A stretch of 64,000 nucleotides of DNA from Tunturibacter psychrotolerans (GCF_040359615.1 NZ_CP132942.1:5456001-5520000); one strand, 5' to 3'. Counted from the first letter of the stretch, positions 23,448-33,144 are shown. Translations and numbers: made by a program. Notes: a model not told the origin generated them from the letters alone.

Positions 23448-26027
23448 ATGGGTATTTCTTCGAAGGCTTTGGCGTGGTGCTGGACTTCCCTGCTTTGCCT
23501 GGCGTTGGTGTCGTGTGGCAGCGGATCCCATGTTGCGACGGGCGATGGGGCTGGCATAACTCCTGCCGCGGAATTTTCTTTGTCCGCGATGCCTTCGAGC
23601 CTGACGCTGATGGCGAGTGGCGCGGGACAACAGCTGAGCGTGAGTGCAGCTGGGTCGAATAGTTTTACGGGGACGGTGTTGGTTGCGATTACCGGACCTG
23701 CGGGTGTGACGGCACAGCCGGCGACGCTGACCCTGACTCCGGGGGCGGCTCAGAGTGTGACTTTGAGCGCCGGTGCGAACGCGGTTGCAGGCAGCGGCAC
23801 TGTGACGCTCACGGGGACATCGGGAACACTGAGCCACTCGATTGCGGTGTCTGAGACTGTTGTGGCGGCAGCAGGGGATTTTTCCCTGACCGCTGCGCCG
23901 AGTGCGCTCACAGTGGTGGCGGGCGGTGCGGGACAGACACTTAGCGTGAACGCTGTTTCGACTAACTCGTTTGCGGGGGCGGTGTCGGTTGCAATTACGG
24001 GGCTGCCTGCGGGTGTGACGGCACAACCGGCGACGCTGACGCTGACTCCCGGGACGCCGCAGAGCGTGAGTCTGAGTGCCAATGCGAACGCGGTTGCCGG
24101 TAGCAGCATGTTGACGCTTACCGGGAGGTCGGGAGCGCTGAGCCACTCCGCTACGATTGCTTTGACGGTCTCTGTGTCGCAGCCGGACTACGCGCTGACG
24201 CTTTCGCCGGCTTCGCTGAATGTTGTTGCGGGTACGACCAGTGCGCCGGTGAGTGTCACGGTAAGTGGGGTCAACTCGTTCAGCGGCGCGGTGTCGGTTG
24301 CGATTACGGGATTGCCGAATGGCGTTGCCGCGAATCCGTTGACGCTGACGCTGACTCCAGGGGTGGCGCAGAGTACCACGCTGACGGTGCCGCTGCTGAC
24401 CGCTGCGGGCTCGTCCACGGTGAGCTTCACGGGGACTGCCGGAAGTCTGGTTCATTCCTCATTACTCGCGTTGACAGTGCAGGCTGCGCCGATGATCAAT
24501 GCGCCCGACGTGACGACTTACCACTTCGATGTTGCGCGAGATGGGCTAAATGCGAAAGAGACGATTCTGACTCCTGCGAATGTGAACTCGACACAGTTCG
24601 GGAAGATTGGGTTCTTTGCGGTGGACTCGAAGGTGGATGGCGAACCGCTCTATCTTGCGAATGTGCCGATCGGAAATCAGTATCACAACGTTTTGTACGT
24701 TGTGACTGAACATGACAGCGTCTATGCGTTCGATGCGGATAGCGGTGCGCAGATCTGGAAGACGTCGATCATCGGAAGCGGAGAGACGACGAGCGGCGAT
24801 CACGGGTGCAACCAGATTTCGCCGGAGATCGGGATTACTTCGACGCCGGTGATTGACCCTGGGCTGGGGCCGAACGGCACTTTGTTTACCGTGGGGATGA
24901 CCGAAGACTCAAGCGGGAACTATCACCAGCGGTTGCATGCTCTCGATGTAGTGACGGGAGCAGAGGTAAGCGGAAGTCCGACGGAGGTTGTGGCGAGTTA
25001 TCCGGGGGCCGGGGATAACAGCAAGAATGGGAGCGTCGTGTTCGACCCGGCGCAGTATGCCGAACGGGCCGCGCTGTTGTTGTTAAATGGAACGATTTAT
25101 ACGGGATGGACTTCGCACTGCGACTACAGACCTTATACGGGTTGGATCATTGGGTATAGCGAGACGAGTCTGCAGCAGACGCAGGTGTTGAATGTGACAC
25201 CAAATGGAAACGAAGGGTCGATCTGGATGACTGGCGATGGATTGGGGGCGGACAGCAGCGGGAATATCTATTTTCTCGATGCGAATGGCACCTTCGATAC
25301 GACGTTCGACGCGCACGGCTTCCCGGCAAACGGCGACTATGGCAATGGAATGATTAAGTTGTCGACGAGCGGCAAACTGGCTGTGGCGGACTACTTTCAA
25401 ACGTACGACACGAATGCAGAATCCGCCGCAGATGCGGATTTGGGATCGGGCGGCGAGCTGATTCTTCCAGATCAGGCGGACTCGAATGGTGTTGTGCATC
25501 GTCTGATTGTCGGCGCGGGCAAAGATGGGAATATCTATCTCGCTGATAGGGACAATATGGGTAAATACAACCCGGCCAGCAACCCACAGGACAACAATAT
25601 CTATCAGGAGGTGAGAGGGCAGTTGGGTGGCCAGGTGTATTCCACTCCCGCTTACTTCAATGGGACGCTCTATTATGGCGCGGTGTCGGATTCGCTGAAG
25701 GCATTTCCGCTGACGAATGCGACACTGACGACGTATTCGAGTCAGTCGTCGACGACGTTTCCTTATCCTGGAACGACTCCGGGGATCTCGGCGAACGGGA
25801 CACAAAACGGGATTGTCTGGGCGTTGGAATCAAGCACGGGCAGTGCTGGGGTATTGCATGCGTTCGACGCGACGAATCTGGCGCGCGAGCTCTACAACAG
25901 TGGGCAGGCCGCGAATGGACGCGACAGCTTCGGCACAGGAAATAAGTTCATCACGCCGATGATTGTGAATGGCAAAGTGTATGTCGGAACGCAAACCGGC
26001 GTGGCGGTTTTTGGATTGTTGCCTTAG
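23448..26027 (+). CDS. Lipoprotein with three Ig-like repeats and a PQQ-type beta-propeller
   Basis: 859 residues from ATG 23448, with CGGAG upstream; an ATG at 23400 lies inside the terminator hairpin and is rejected. A type II signal peptide ends in LALVSC, so the mature protein is a lipoprotein. Three Ig-like repeats of about 90-100 residues (ITGLPAGVTAQPATLTLTPG-like core) cover about residues 42-350. The rest is a PQQ-binding-like propeller (VLYVVTEHDSVYAFDADSGAQIWKT and later blades). Such proteins are common in Acidobacteria and of unknown function; whether PQQ is bound cannot be decided. A strong codon-level repeat structure is visible in the Ig part. Confidence 0.85.
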   Translation: MGISSKALAWCWTSLLCLALVSCGSGSHVATGDGAGITPAAEFSLSAMPSSLTLMASGAGQQLSVSAAGSNSFTGTVLVAITGPAGVTAQPATLTLTPGAAQSVTLSAGANAVAGSGTVTLTGTSGTLSHSIAVSETVVAAAGDFSLTAAPSALTVVAGGAGQTLSVNAVSTNSFAGAVSVAITGLPAGVTAQPATLTLTPGTPQSVSLSANANAVAGSSMLTLTGRSGALSHSATIALTVSVSQPDYALTLSPASLNVVAGTTSAPVSVTVSGVNSFSGAVSVAITGLPNGVAANPLTLTLTPGVAQSTTLTVPLLTAAGSSTVSFTGTAGSLVHSSLLALTVQAAPMINAPDVTTYHFDVARDGLNAKETILTPANVNSTQFGKIGFFAVDSKVDGEPLYLANVPIGNQYHNVLYVVTEHDSVYAFDADSGAQIWKTSIIGSGETTSGDHGCNQISPEIGITSTPVIDPGLGPNGTLFTVGMTEDSSGNYHQRLHALDVVTGAEVSGSPTEVVASYPGAGDNSKNGSVVFDPAQYAERAALLLLNGTIYTGWTSHCDYRPYTGWIIGYSETSLQQTQVLNVTPNGNEGSIWMTGDGLGADSSGNIYFLDANGTFDTTFDAHGFPANGDYGNGMIKLSTSGKLAVADYFQTYDTNAESAADADLGSGGELILPDQADSNGVVHRLIVGAGKDGNIYLADRDNMGKYNPASNPQDNNIYQEVRGQLGGQVYSTPAYFNGTLYYGAVSDSLKAFPLTNATLTTYSSQSSTTFPYPGTTPGISANGTQNGIVWALESSTGSAGVLHAFDATNLARELYNSGQAANGRDSFGTGNKFITPMIVNGKVYVGTQTGVAVFGLLP
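23576..24480 (+). repeat. Three tandem in-frame repeats coding Ig-like domains
   Basis: Three units of roughly 300 bp inside the lipoprotein gene. Each contains near-identical stretches such as GCGACGCTGACNCTGACTCC and GCGAACGCGGTTGC. Units 1 and 2 are the most alike, suggesting a recent duplication or gene conversion. Confidence 0.7.
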
Positions 26028-26243
26028 CAAACTGAGGGAATCTGGTTCGGCTGAACGCCGGAAGATCGCTGCAATACGAGCCCCTTGAAGCGGTTCGTTA
26101 GGCTGGCCTCCAGAGTGACGTAATTCGCTCGCTGCTCTGCTCCGGCGTTGGATCGGCTTGGTCGATAAAAGGCACCAAAGAACTGCGTTCGACCATTGAC
26201 ATCGCTTCTCGGCAGCGCGCATCGTTTCGCTTACAAGGAAAGG

Positions 26244-27401
26244 ATGGGTGCTATGCGACCAAGGAATAATTTCTCCTCCTGCCCCGTCTGGCCCACCGCA
26301 GGACGCCAGACTCAGGCCCCGAATGTGTGTAGGTTAACGGCTTTCTTGGGCTTGTTTCTTGTTACCACAACCGCCAGCATTGCCCAGTACCAAGACCCCA
26401 ATACAGCCAGCGCCTTCTTGCCGGGTCCGGCACGGAGCGTCTCAACGGTTCCATCGAACGGAGACGTGAACCCTTATGGAGTTGCCTTCATCTCCCGTGA
26501 CTTCCAGAACGGATCTGGCCCTCTGAAGAGTGGCGACATTCTTGTATCAAACTTCAACAACACGAAGAACCTGCAGGGAACCGGCACCACCATCGTTCGC
26601 ATCTCCAAGAGAGGGACACAGTCTGTTTTCTTCGAGGGCACGGTGCCACTCGGCCTCTCGACGGCGCTTGGTACTCTTCAGGCTGGCTTGGTGGTCGTGG
26701 GCAACTTTCCCAGTACCGACGGCACCCTCGGCACGGCCACGGCCGGCTCGCTGCTGGTGATTAACAACAAGGGGAAGCTGATTCAGACCATCACGAGTCC
26801 CGAGATCCAGGGCCCCTGGGACATGGCGCTGGTCGATCACGGAGGTAAGGCCATCGCATTCGTCTCAAACGGGCTGACCGGAACCGTTAGCCGCCTCGAT
26901 TTCACGGTGAACAGAACTGGGCTGACGCTCGAGCACTCGACGACGATCGCCTCTGGTTACGTTCATCGTGGAGACCCGGTGACGTTTGTCGTGTCGCCGA
27001 CGGGGCTTGTCTACGACGAGCGTGGCGACGTTCTCTATGTAGCTTCAACCGGAGACAACGAAGTCTTTGCCGTCAGCAGGGCCAGCGACCGGGCATCGAG
27101 TGGAGGGACGGGCCGCCTTGTTTACCAGGACAACGTTCACCTGCATGGCCCACTCGCCATGGCGGAGGCGCCGAATGGGCACCTGCTGGTCTCTAACAAC
27201 GACGGTATCAATAGTGATCCCAATCAACCGAGCGAGATCGTTGAATTCACGAAGGAGGGAACCTTCGTGAAGCAACTCTCGGTCGATCCGGCTCAGGGAG
27301 GAGCCTTCGGACTTGCGGTGCAGAACTCCGACGACGTTTCCACCTTCGCCGCGGTCGACGACAACACCGCGACCCTGATCGTCTGGATCCTTAACCAATA
27401 G
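26244..27401 (+). CDS. Secreted beta-propeller protein (NHL/TIGR03118-like)
   Basis: About 385 residues from ATG 26244, with AAGGAA just upstream; an in-frame TTG at 26196 lacks one. A signal peptide (TAFLGLFLVTTTASIAQ) starts the chain. Repeating blade motifs such as GDILVSNFNN, GLVVVGNFPST, IAFVSNGLTG, DVLYVASTGDNEVFAV and GHLLVSNND indicate a beta-propeller of six or so blades. No catalytic site was seen. It follows the Ig/PQQ lipoprotein by 216 bp with nothing recognised between, and may be functionally related. A hairpin follows the stop. Confidence 0.82.
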   Translation: MGAMRPRNNFSSCPVWPTAGRQTQAPNVCRLTAFLGLFLVTTTASIAQYQDPNTASAFLPGPARSVSTVPSNGDVNPYGVAFISRDFQNGSGPLKSGDILVSNFNNTKNLQGTGTTIVRISKRGTQSVFFEGTVPLGLSTALGTLQAGLVVVGNFPSTDGTLGTATAGSLLVINNKGKLIQTITSPEIQGPWDMALVDHGGKAIAFVSNGLTGTVSRLDFTVNRTGLTLEHSTTIASGYVHRGDPVTFVVSPTGLVYDERGDVLYVASTGDNEVFAVSRASDRASSGGTGRLVYQDNVHLHGPLAMAEAPNGHLLVSNNDGINSDPNQPSEIVEFTKEGTFVKQLSVDPAQGGAFGLAVQNSDDVSTFAAVDDNTATLIVWILNQ

Positions 27402-27424
27402 AGCCGTTCAATTTCAAATGGCTC
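27401..27424 (+). terminator. Weak terminator after the propeller gene
   Basis: GAGCC and GGCTC flank a 14-nt loop that contains a further AATTT/AAAT pairing, followed by TTTG. Confidence 0.45.
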
Positions 27425-27469
27425 TTTGCCTGTAGAGCGTAGCGACAACGCTTCAGAGCATAGAACAGA

Positions 27470-27500
27470 GCGGGCCTCAACTGGGAGAGTTGAGGCCCGC
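27470..27500. terminator. Long-stem hairpin between propeller gene and aminotransferase
   Basis: A perfect 13-bp stem (27470-27482 with 27488-27500) and a 5-nt loop. It lies 31 nt after the aminotransferase stop on the minus strand; only short T runs follow, so it works as a barrier for both convergent transcripts. Confidence 0.7.
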
Positions 27501-27531
27501 GTTTGCTGCGGAACGCTTTATTTGCGGCGAA

Positions 27532-28968
27532 CTATTTTGAGGCGAGGGTGATGCACTCTTCGAGGATGTCGAGTGCGATGTTGGCTTCGTGCTCGTTGAC
27601 GATGAGCGGCGGACAGAGGCGGATGCTGGTTTCGCCGCAGCCGAGGATGAGGAGGCCGCGCTCGAAGGCGAGATCGACGACCTTGTCGCGCATCGGGCCT
27701 ACAGGTGTTCGGGATTGTTTGTCTTTGACGAGCTCGATGCCGATCATGAGGCCGCGACCGCGAACGTCGCCGATGGTGGGATGTTTGGCTACCCAGGGAC
27801 GGAGGCGGGAGAGAATTTTGTCGCCGATGGTGGAGGCGTTTTGGAGGCCTTCGCGCTCGAGGATGTCCATGGTGGCAAGGGCGGCGGCGATGCAGATGGG
27901 GTTGCCTCCGAAGGTGCTGGCGTGGGAGCCGGGGACCCAGTCCATGATCTCGGCCTTCGCCATGCAGATGCCGAGGGGCATGCCGGATGCGATGCCCTTG
28001 GCGATGCAGACGATGTCGGGGTGGACTCCGGAGTGCTCGATGGCCCACCACTTCCCTGTTCGTGCGGCGCCGGACTGGACCTCGTCGGCGATGAGGAGGA
28101 TGCCGTGGCGGTCGCAGATACGGCGGATCTCCTGGAGGAAGTTGGTGGGGGCTACGACGTAGCCGCCTTCGCCCTGGATGGGCTCGAGGATGATGGCTGC
28201 GACCTCTTCGGGCGGGAGGATGGTCTTGAAGAGGCGGTCTTCGATGTAGCGGGCGCATTCGAGAGCGAACGCTTCTTGTTCTTCCGGGGTGCCGTCGGGA
28301 CAGCCGCGGTAGGCGTAGGGATAACGGATGTGGTGGACGCCGGGGACGAAGGGGGCGAAGCGGCGCTTCTGCTGGGGCTTGGAGCCGGTGAGCGATAGCG
28401 CGCCCATGGTGCGGCCGTGGAAGGCTCCGAAAAAGCTGATGATGTTCTGACGGCCAGTGTGGTAGCGGGCGAGTTTCATGGCGCACTCGACGGCCTCGGC
28501 ACCAGAGTTGCCGTAGTAGAACTTGTGCGGGCCGGGCATGGGCGCGATGGCAGAGAGGCGCTCGGCGAAGATGGTCATGTTTTCGTAGTAGAAGTCGGTG
28601 CCGGACATGTGGATGAGTTCGGCGGCCTGGTCTTGAATGGCCTTGACGACTTCGGGATGACAGTGGCCGGTGGAGTTTACGGCGATGCCAGCGGCGAAGT
28701 CGAGGAACTCGTTTTCGTCGACGTCGGTGACGCGGATGCCGCGGCCGGATTTGGCCACCATCGGATAGCTGCGGGTGTAGCTGGGGGAGATGAGACGGTC
28801 GTCGTCGGCGACGATTTTGGTCGCTTTGGGGCCCGGGAGCGTGGTCTTGAGGCGGGGGCCGAACTCGGCGTAGTGCTTCGAGCGGATGGCTTCCCCGGCG
28901 GCGTGAGTGACGCCCTGGGCGGAGTTTTGTTTCAGGTCTTCGAGGGTCTTTTCAGTGAGGGTGGTCAT
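27532..28968 (-). CDS. Class III PLP aminotransferase (acetylornithine/4-aminobutyrate type)
   Basis: 478 residues, cytoplasmic. The PLP site is complete: the IADEVQSG motif with Asp295 (contacts the pyridine nitrogen), Lys324 in CIAKGIASG as the Schiff-base lysine, and GNSGAEAVECAMK as the phosphate-binding loop. The N-terminal region (about 45 residues) is longer than in ArgD. The family covers acetylornithine, ornithine and 4-aminobutyrate aminotransferases; the long N-terminus and lack of arginine genes nearby favour gabT or an omega-transaminase, but substrate is unresolved. The ribosome binding site GGAGAG precedes ATG 28968. Confidence 0.9.
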   Translation of the reverse strand: MTTLTEKTLEDLKQNSAQGVTHAAGEAIRSKHYAEFGPRLKTTLPGPKATKIVADDDRLISPSYTRSYPMVAKSGRGIRVTDVDENEFLDFAAGIAVNSTGHCHPEVVKAIQDQAAELIHMSGTDFYYENMTIFAERLSAIAPMPGPHKFYYGNSGAEAVECAMKLARYHTGRQNIISFFGAFHGRTMGALSLTGSKPQQKRRFAPFVPGVHHIRYPYAYRGCPDGTPEEQEAFALECARYIEDRLFKTILPPEEVAAIILEPIQGEGGYVVAPTNFLQEIRRICDRHGILLIADEVQSGAARTGKWWAIEHSGVHPDIVCIAKGIASGMPLGICMAKAEIMDWVPGSHASTFGGNPICIAAALATMDILEREGLQNASTIGDKILSRLRPWVAKHPTIGDVRGRGLMIGIELVKDKQSRTPVGPMRDKVVDLAFERGLLILGCGETSIRLCPPLIVNEHEANIALDILEECITLASK

Positions 28969-29413
28969 GCGAATCTCTCCTTGGGGCAGCGGTGCGTTTG
29001 GTCTGACCGTTCGTGCTCGTACCGGTTCCGGATGAGGGAGGGCGGCGCTCTGTGGTTGCAGAGAGAACGGTTTTGCGCTGGTGGCGGGGTCTTCGCCGGC
29101 TGTTTGGTGTTGGAGCTTAGTCGCCGGCGAAGAGACTAGGTCGCGTGAGACTGGGCAGAACGCGGAGGTGCCGACGCGGCATCTGGTGTCGCATGGAGCG
29201 GCACTGGGAGCCAGCGTTGCGGCTTGTCCGGGCTGTGGATGACAGCGATTTCATTGGGATTCTGCCTTTGGCGGTGAGTATACGCTATTGAGATAACGGT
29301 AGAAAACCGGCGATTTCACGCGCCGATTGGCGAGTTGGAGAAAACTATTCTTGAAACTCTCCTTGACAGCTTAGGAAAGCGGGTCTAGTCTCCTAATCAT
29401 CTTAGGGGGCAAC
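28969..29413. other. Intergenic region between the aminotransferase and padR
   Basis: 445 bp between divergent genes. The padR promoter and palindromes lie in the last 55 bp. Nothing else was recognised; 28969-29340 holds no supported gene or structure. Confidence 0.6.
29363..29406 (+). promoter_or_regulatory. padR promoter with palindromic operator
   Basis: TTGACA (29363-29368) and TAGTCT (29386-29391), 17 bp apart. A perfect CCTAA-N5-TTAGG palindrome (29392-29406) lies directly after the -10, over the predicted start of transcription, and a third TTAGG copy (29371-29375) lies in the spacer. Their position suggests autorepression by PadR. Confidence 0.6.
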
Positions 29414-29755
29414 TTGAAGGTTCAAGCACAACTCCTTCCCGGAACACTCGATCTTCTTATTCTGCGTGCGGTGTCTCTCGGGCCATTGCATGGGTACGGT
29501 GTGCTTTTGCGCATTGAGCAGATCTCCGGCGGCGCTTTGCTGATTGAACAGGGGGCGCTCTATCCGGGTTTGTTTCGGCTGCTGCGGCAGGGATTGCTGA
29601 AGGCAGACTGGGGCACGTCGGAGAACAACCGGCGCGCGAAGTTCTATGAGCTGACGGTCGCGGGGCAAAAGCGGCTGCAGGAAGAAACGGCCAGTTGGAA
29701 TCGGCTCGCGACGGCTATTGCGAGCGCACTCGCTGTGCAACCGGAGGAATCATGA
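29414..29755 (+). CDS. PadR family transcriptional regulator
   Basis: 113 residues, a winged-helix DNA-binding protein. The start is TTG 29414, with AGGGGG 4 nt upstream and the typical N-terminus (MKVQAQLLPGTLDLLILRAV). The recognition and wing segment reads GGALLIEQGALYPGLFRLLRQGLLKADWGTSENNRRAKFYELT, and KRLQEETASWNRL begins the dimerising helix. In Acidobacteria PadR genes of this type sit immediately before ADOP permeases, as here (ATGA overlap), and are expected to regulate them. Confidence 0.93.
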   Translation: MKVQAQLLPGTLDLLILRAVSLGPLHGYGVLLRIEQISGGALLIEQGALYPGLFRLLRQGLLKADWGTSENNRRAKFYELTVAGQKRLQEETASWNRLATAIASALAVQPEES

Positions 29756-32415
29756 GACTCTTTGACTCTCTTCGCTCCTTTGTATCTTCTCTCTTCCATC
29801 GCAATGCGATTGACCGGGAAATGGACGAGGAGCTTCGTTCGCACATTGAACATCGCGCGGATGATCTTGAGCGTTCTGGGCTGTGGCGACGTGAAGCTGA
29901 GCGGCGTGCGCGCATTGAATTCGGGGGTTATCAGCGGTTCAAAGAGGAGTCGCGCGAAGCTCTTGGAGTGCATTTTGGCGAGAGCTTTCTTCAGGACCTG
30001 CGCTTCTGTTTGCGCGGGATGGCGAAGAAGCCGGGCTTTACTGTGGTCGCAGTGCTGACGCTGGCGTTGGCCATTGGCGCGAATTCGGTGGTCTTTGGTG
30101 TGTTGAATGCGTTCATTCTGCGGCCGCTGAATGTGCCACACGCCGAGAGTCTCTACGGACTGTGGCGCCTGTCCAGCAACGATATGGCGACGTCTTATCC
30201 GGACTATCTCGATCTGCGCGACCGCAACCACACGTTTGAGAGCCTGATTGCTTATAACGTTACCCAAGCGGGTCTAGACACAGGCAGCGATCCCTCCCGC
30301 GCATGGGTCGAGGAAGCCAGCGGGAACTACTTCGATGCGCTGGGCCTGCAACCGCATCTCGGGCGGCTCTTTCACAGTTCGGATGAGCATGGCCCGAACA
30401 GCGCACCTTATATCGTGCTGACGCATGCCTTCTGGCATACCCATTTTCAGGATGATCCCGGTGTGGTGGGGCGGGTTGTGAAGCTGAACAAACATCCCTT
30501 CACGATCATTGGGGTGGCGCCGCCTGAGTTCCACGGCACGCTGATGTTTTTCAATCCGGATTTTTTTGTGCCGATCGTGAATCACCAGTGGTTCGATGTG
30601 AATGACATGAACGCGCGTGGAGACCGATGGGTCTTCATGACGCTGGGACATCTGAAGGCGGGAGTTACCCGGGAACAGGCGATCGCGGATCTGAACTCGA
30701 TTGGAGCTGATCTCGAAAAGAACTACCCGAAGGATGATGCCAAGATGAGTTTTAAGTTGGCGCGTCCTAATCTTTACGGTGACTATATCGGCCGGCCTGT
30801 ACGAACTTTCATGACTGCCCTGATGTTGCTGGCGGGCTTGATTCTGTTGGCGGCGTGTGCCAACCTCGGCAGCCTGTTTGCTGCGCGCGCCGCGGACCGG
30901 TCGCGAGAGGTTGCTCTACGGCTCGCGCTCGGTTCCAGCCGCACACGTATTCTGCGCGGGCTCTTTACCGAAGCTTTAGTGATTTCGCTCATTGGCGGGG
31001 CGGTTGGACTAGGGGGCAGCGTGGTGCTGTTGCATGCACTCAGCGTGTGGCAGCCGATCTCTCGATGGCCTCTTCATATGTCTGTTAACCCGGATGCCAA
31101 GGTGTATGCGGTCGCTTTGCTGCTGGCTTTAGCAAGTGGACTTTTGTTCGGTGCGGTGCCAGTGAAGCAGATACTTCACACCAATCCGTACGAGGTCATG
31201 AAGGGCAGCGTGGCCGAGACAAAGCGCGGCAGGTTCGGGCTGAGGATGACTTTCCAGGATGTGCTGCTCGTGGTGCAGATTGCAATCTGCGCTGTTCTGG
31301 TAACCTCTTCCATCGTTGCAGTACGCGGATTGGCACATTCGCTGCACAACAACTTCGGCTTCGAGTTGCAGAACACGACGCTGGTGGAGACGGACCTGAA
31401 TATGGCGGGCTACCTTGGTGACAAAGTGCAGCCGATGCAGAAGCGCATGATCGATGCGGTTGCGGCAATTCCGGGTGTCGAGACTGTGGGATTGGCCGAT
31501 CAGATTCCGTTGGGGGATACACAACCCGACTCGAATGTCTTCACCGACAATACCTCGGACCTGAGAGAGTCGAACGCGGCCACGGACGCCATCATGTTCA
31601 AAGTCTCTCCTGAGTACTTCCAGGCAGCAGGGACGGCTCTGGTGTCTGGTAGGCCGTTTACGTGGCAGGAGGACAAGGACAAGCCACGCGTTGCGGTGGT
31701 AAATCGAGTGTTTGCGCAAAAGATCTTCGGTTCGGAAACGAAGGCCATGGGCGCATACTTCAAGATGCCGGATGGAACGCGCGTTCAGGTCGTAGGGATT
31801 GCGGAAGATGGAAAGTATGCGAGTCTCACCGAAGATCCGCGACCTGCGATGTTTCTTCCGATTCTGCAATGGCCTTCCAACTCGGCTTATCTCGTCGTGC
31901 GTTCGAGTCGCGATCCGGAGCAATTGGGACCCGCCATCAGGAATACGCTGCGGGATCTGGATTCAGGGCTGCCGGTTTATATCCAGACCCGCTTCAAGGC
32001 GCTGGACGCATATTTGTTTGGTCCGCGTATGGCGACGATCTCGCTGGGTGTGTTGGGCGTGATGGGTGCGATTCTTTCAGTTGTGGGGATCTTCGGCATG
32101 GCTTCCTACTCGGTGAGCAAGCGGCTGCGGGAGTTTGGGATTCGAATTGCGCTGGGAGCACAGCGGAGAGAGCTGTTGCACACGGCGTTGGGGCGCGCAG
32201 GCAAATTGCTGGCGATTGGTTCAGGGGCGGGATTGCTCTTGGGGTTGGCTGCGGGGAGAGTGTTGGCGTTTATTGTGTCGCAGGCTACGCCGTGGGATCC
32301 TATTGTGCTGGGCGGAGTTGTGCTGACGATGTTGCTGCTCGGCCTGCTGGCTGGCTGGATTCCGGCACGGCGCGCGCTGTCCACCGATCCACTGATACTT
32401 CTTCGCGAGGAGTGA
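29752..32415 (+). CDS. ADOP-type ABC transporter permease
   Basis: 887 residues from ATG 29752, overlapping the padR stop (ATGA); a longer in-frame start inside padR is rejected. Order: an N-terminal charged helical prefix (REMDEELRSHIEHRADDLER), first transmembrane helix, MacB-like periplasmic domain, FtsX domain (four helices near residues 345-470), a second MacB-like periplasmic domain and a C-terminal FtsX domain ending in PARRALSTDPLILLREE. It needs an ABC ATPase, which is not encoded next to it. Export of a molecule or mechanical signalling across the envelope is inferred. The partial protein at the window start is a paralogue. Confidence 0.93.
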   Translation: MRLFDSLRSFVSSLFHRNAIDREMDEELRSHIEHRADDLERSGLWRREAERRARIEFGGYQRFKEESREALGVHFGESFLQDLRFCLRGMAKKPGFTVVAVLTLALAIGANSVVFGVLNAFILRPLNVPHAESLYGLWRLSSNDMATSYPDYLDLRDRNHTFESLIAYNVTQAGLDTGSDPSRAWVEEASGNYFDALGLQPHLGRLFHSSDEHGPNSAPYIVLTHAFWHTHFQDDPGVVGRVVKLNKHPFTIIGVAPPEFHGTLMFFNPDFFVPIVNHQWFDVNDMNARGDRWVFMTLGHLKAGVTREQAIADLNSIGADLEKNYPKDDAKMSFKLARPNLYGDYIGRPVRTFMTALMLLAGLILLAACANLGSLFAARAADRSREVALRLALGSSRTRILRGLFTEALVISLIGGAVGLGGSVVLLHALSVWQPISRWPLHMSVNPDAKVYAVALLLALASGLLFGAVPVKQILHTNPYEVMKGSVAETKRGRFGLRMTFQDVLLVVQIAICAVLVTSSIVAVRGLAHSLHNNFGFELQNTTLVETDLNMAGYLGDKVQPMQKRMIDAVAAIPGVETVGLADQIPLGDTQPDSNVFTDNTSDLRESNAATDAIMFKVSPEYFQAAGTALVSGRPFTWQEDKDKPRVAVVNRVFAQKIFGSETKAMGAYFKMPDGTRVQVVGIAEDGKYASLTEDPRPAMFLPILQWPSNSAYLVVRSSRDPEQLGPAIRNTLRDLDSGLPVYIQTRFKALDAYLFGPRMATISLGVLGVMGAILSVVGIFGMASYSVSKRLREFGIRIALGAQRRELLHTALGRAGKLLAIGSGAGLLLGLAAGRVLAFIVSQATPWDPIVLGGVVLTMLLLGLLAGWIPARRALSTDPLILLREE

Positions 32416-32433
32416 GCGAACCGTTCACCGGTG

Positions 32434-33144
32434 TTAGCGGATGACGCTGCCGGGGACCATCGGCTGGGGAGTGTCGTTGTCGAACTGAAGGCTGAAGGCG
32501 AAGAGAAGATGATAAAGATCGCTGTGCAGCGTGGTGAAGTCGAAGCAGAGAACGTGACGCGTGGGGTCGGGTGGGTCGGACTTCTTCTTTGTTTTGACGG
32601 GAATGTTGCCGAGGAAGCAGGCCTTGGCGGCGTAGGTCGTCTGGGGGATTTTGCCCGCTGCCTGTGGCATGGGAACTGAAGCGAGAACGATGGCGGCAGG
32701 GTGGCCGTCGATAGTGTAACGGGTGGATTCCTGGGTGACGGTGGGCTCACCGTATTGCTTGAGCTGACGGATGATCTGCTCGCGGATGAAAGGGCCGAGC
32801 GTGGTGGCGCCCCGGAGGACGTTGGGGCAGGTGTTGTCGATGGTCGAGAGGACGAATGAGGCGGTGTCGACCGGGCTGATGGCGTTGGCGAAGAAAGTGG
32901 AGCGGGCACACTTCGGCGTCGCGGTGGTGGTGGAGCTGGTGGAGGCCGGAGCGGTGTTCTGAGCGACGCTTGCAGGGTCGGGCTCGAAGCGGCCTGGATA
33001 GAAGTAGGTGATGTTCAGATCCGGGTCGTGGAAGCTGCGCGGAAGATTGGGATTGGTCTGGGCGGAGGACTGGTCGGGAGTTTGAGAGAGCGCCGAGACA
33101 CAGACGAGAAGAAGGACAAGTAAGGCCGCAGGACGAAGCACCAT
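32434..33144 (-). CDS. Secreted hypothetical protein
   Basis: 236 residues from ATG 33144, where the protein begins with a signal peptide (RPAALLVLLLVCVSALSQ). Upstream in-frame codons to 33333 are not protein-like. AAGGAG abuts the ATG unusually closely. The body has an FYPGRFEPDPASV motif, three conserved-looking cysteines and a FDFTTLHSDLYHLLFAF end. A distant paralogue lies at 35916-36665 (FYPSDLAKADPEKV and LLVWYFSSNNID). No family was recognised. It is divergent from the EamA transporter by 74 bp. Confidence 0.78.
   Translation of the reverse strand: MVLRPAALLVLLLVCVSALSQTPDQSSAQTNPNLPRSFHDPDLNITYFYPGRFEPDPASVAQNTAPASTSSTTTATPKCARSTFFANAISPVDTASFVLSTIDNTCPNVLRGATTLGPFIREQIIRQLKQYGEPTVTQESTRYTIDGHPAAIVLASVPMPQAAGKIPQTTYAAKACFLGNIPVKTKKKSDPPDPTRHVLCFDFTTLHSDLYHLLFAFSLQFDNDTPQPMVPGSVIR

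Noticed and set aside
23373..24455. 360-codon minus-strand frame opposite the Ig repeats
   Set aside because: Very Arg-rich repeat shadow of the repetitive Ig coding DNA.
27589..28398. 269-codon plus-strand frame opposite the aminotransferase
   Set aside because: The minus strand has the complete PLP site; the plus product is Gly/Asp-rich shadow.
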